64,000 nt of DNA from Histidinibacterium aquaticum (lineage in GTDB: Bacteria > Pseudomonadota > Alphaproteobacteria > Rhodobacterales > Rhodobacteraceae), in the NCBI RefSeq assembly GCF_008710275.1, contig NZ_VYQE01000005.1, positions 62,001-126,000 on the forward strand. The letters run 5' to 3'. The notes under the pieces are model-generated. The model did no database searches. It saw nothing but the letters and a program-made list of their open reading frames with translations, and was not told the DNA's origin. Positions 63,410 to 64,000 of the stretch are shown here, piece after piece; the stretch's first letter is position 1, and every line of letters starts with the position of its first letter. The position numbers were made by a program, and so were the translations under genes.

Positions 63410-64000
63410 ATGACCCGCAAGCAGATCGTCGACGCCCTGATCGCGGAACAGGGCAAGCTTTACTCCGAGGAGATGGGCGCCAACATCGCCCGCGACACGC
63501 CGCAGGAGCTCTTTCACTGGCTGATCGGCTCGATCATGCTCTCGGCCCGCATCGGCTCGGAACTGGCTGTTCAGGGCTGCGCGGCACTCAGGGATGCGGA
63601 CCTGCACAAGATCGACCGCATCCTCGAAGCGGACCGGACGGAGATCGTCCGCTGCCTGAACGAGAACGGCTATGCCCGCTACGACGAGTCCACCGCCGAC
63701 TACATCATCGACACGGCCAGGATGGTGCGGGACGCCTACGGCGACGACCTCCGCCGGATGCGTGAAGAGAATCCGCGACAGGCCGTTCAGAAGGCCAAGG
63801 GCCTGGGGCCGACAGGTGCCGGCATCTTCGCCCGCGAGGTCCAGCTCGTCTGGGACGAGTTCCTCCCCGAAGTCGGCAAGCCCGCGCAGCAGGAGGCCTC
63901 CGAACTCGGCCTGCCGGAGGATGGTCAGGCCCTGCTCGACCTCGCCGGGGACCGGGAGAGGTTCGTCCGCCTCGTCGCCGCGCTGACCCGGGCCAAGCTC
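63410..64000 (+). CDS. HhH-GPD-like DNA-repair-type protein (3' end cut by window)
   Basis: The reading frame starts at ATG 63410 (after GAGGAGGAGAG) and is still open at the last base, giving 197 codons. The N-terminal part is predicted helical (LFHWLIGSIMLSARIGSEL), and KGLGPTGAGIFAREVQLVWDEF resembles the helix-hairpin-helix GPD region of endonuclease III-like glycosylases. The usual catalytic Lys and the Fe-S Cys loop are not seen in the visible part. It may be a diverged or inactive HhH-GPD protein; the assignment is tentative. Confidence 0.6.
   Translation, partial: MTRKQIVDALIAEQGKLYSEEMGANIARDTPQELFHWLIGSIMLSARIGSELAVQGCAALRDADLHKIDRILEADRTEIVRCLNENGYARYDESTADYIIDTARMVRDAYGDDLRRMREENPRQAVQKAKGLGPTGAGIFAREVQLVWDEFLPEVGKPAQQEASELGLPEDGQALLDLAGDRERFVRLVAALTRAKL

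Overview
The window is GC-rich, densely packed and almost entirely chromosomal housekeeping in character. Gene content points to the Rhodobacteraceae (Rhodobacterales, Alphaproteobacteria): a CenR-type response regulator, an RpoE/ChrR singlet-oxygen sigma/anti-sigma pair with its amine-oxidase/DUF1365/MFS/SDR cluster, DUF3035 next to lspA and paired M16 peptidases, DUF3775, DUF481 and an SDHAF4-like DUF1674 protein. A gene that closely resembles bciA (8-vinyl reductase of bacteriochlorophyll synthesis) suggests an anoxygenic phototroph or a close relative of one. I saw no rRNA, tRNA, CRISPR array, insertion sequence, prophage or plasmid origin.

Layout. 1-5.4 kb: end of a YggS-type PLP protein, an L,D-transpeptidase-fold protein, a luciferase-like flavoenzyme, ribA, the CenR-type regulator followed by a possible small RNA, a short CDF-type transporter and a DMT transporter. 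5.4-13.3 kb: GNAT, aminotransferase, exonuclease III, SGNH esterase, a thioredoxin/LON-like/Trm112 operon, a ubiquinone-type hydroxylase and an amidase. 13.4-20.7 kb: aminotransferase, ftsK, dps, lolA, a lytic transglycosylase-like lipoprotein, hspQ and a TetR regulator. 20.8-27.7 kb: TetR-linked NAD(P)-binding protein, gamma-glutamyltransferase, free-Met-R-sulfoxide reductase, an RluA-type synthase, an MhqD/MhqO-like pair, a secreted hydrolase and a 1-Cys peroxiredoxin.

27.7-39.9 kb: three neighbouring secreted L,D-transpeptidases, then pnp, rpsO, truB and rbfA on the minus strand. This usually compact translation/RNA operon is interrupted by an HWE kinase-receiver hybrid, bciA-like, a membrane protein, DUF1643, DUF4386 and a phosphodiester glycosidase-like gene. 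40-54 kb: dapB, rsmB, heparinase-like gene, purH, lspA, DUF3035, two M16 peptidases, mutL and rmuC, plus small secreted proteins and a hidden 58-codon SDHAF4-like gene. 54-60 kb: chrR-rpoE facing a four-gene operon, with two RpoE-type promoters that overlap head-on. 60-64 kb: a saccharopine-dehydrogenase-like enzyme, histidine phosphatase, a DUF481 outer-membrane protein, and two poorly known genes, the last HhH-GPD-like and cut by the window end.

The most interesting regulatory signals are four TTAC-N3-GTAA operator-like sites. Two lie at the tetR/NAD(P)-binding locus and two, about 16 kb away, between DUF1643 and DUF4386, which suggests one TetR regulon. Other notable signals are the overlapping RpoE-type promoters, convergent gene pairs whose stop codons share a single CTAG, and two unexplained perfect inverted repeats.
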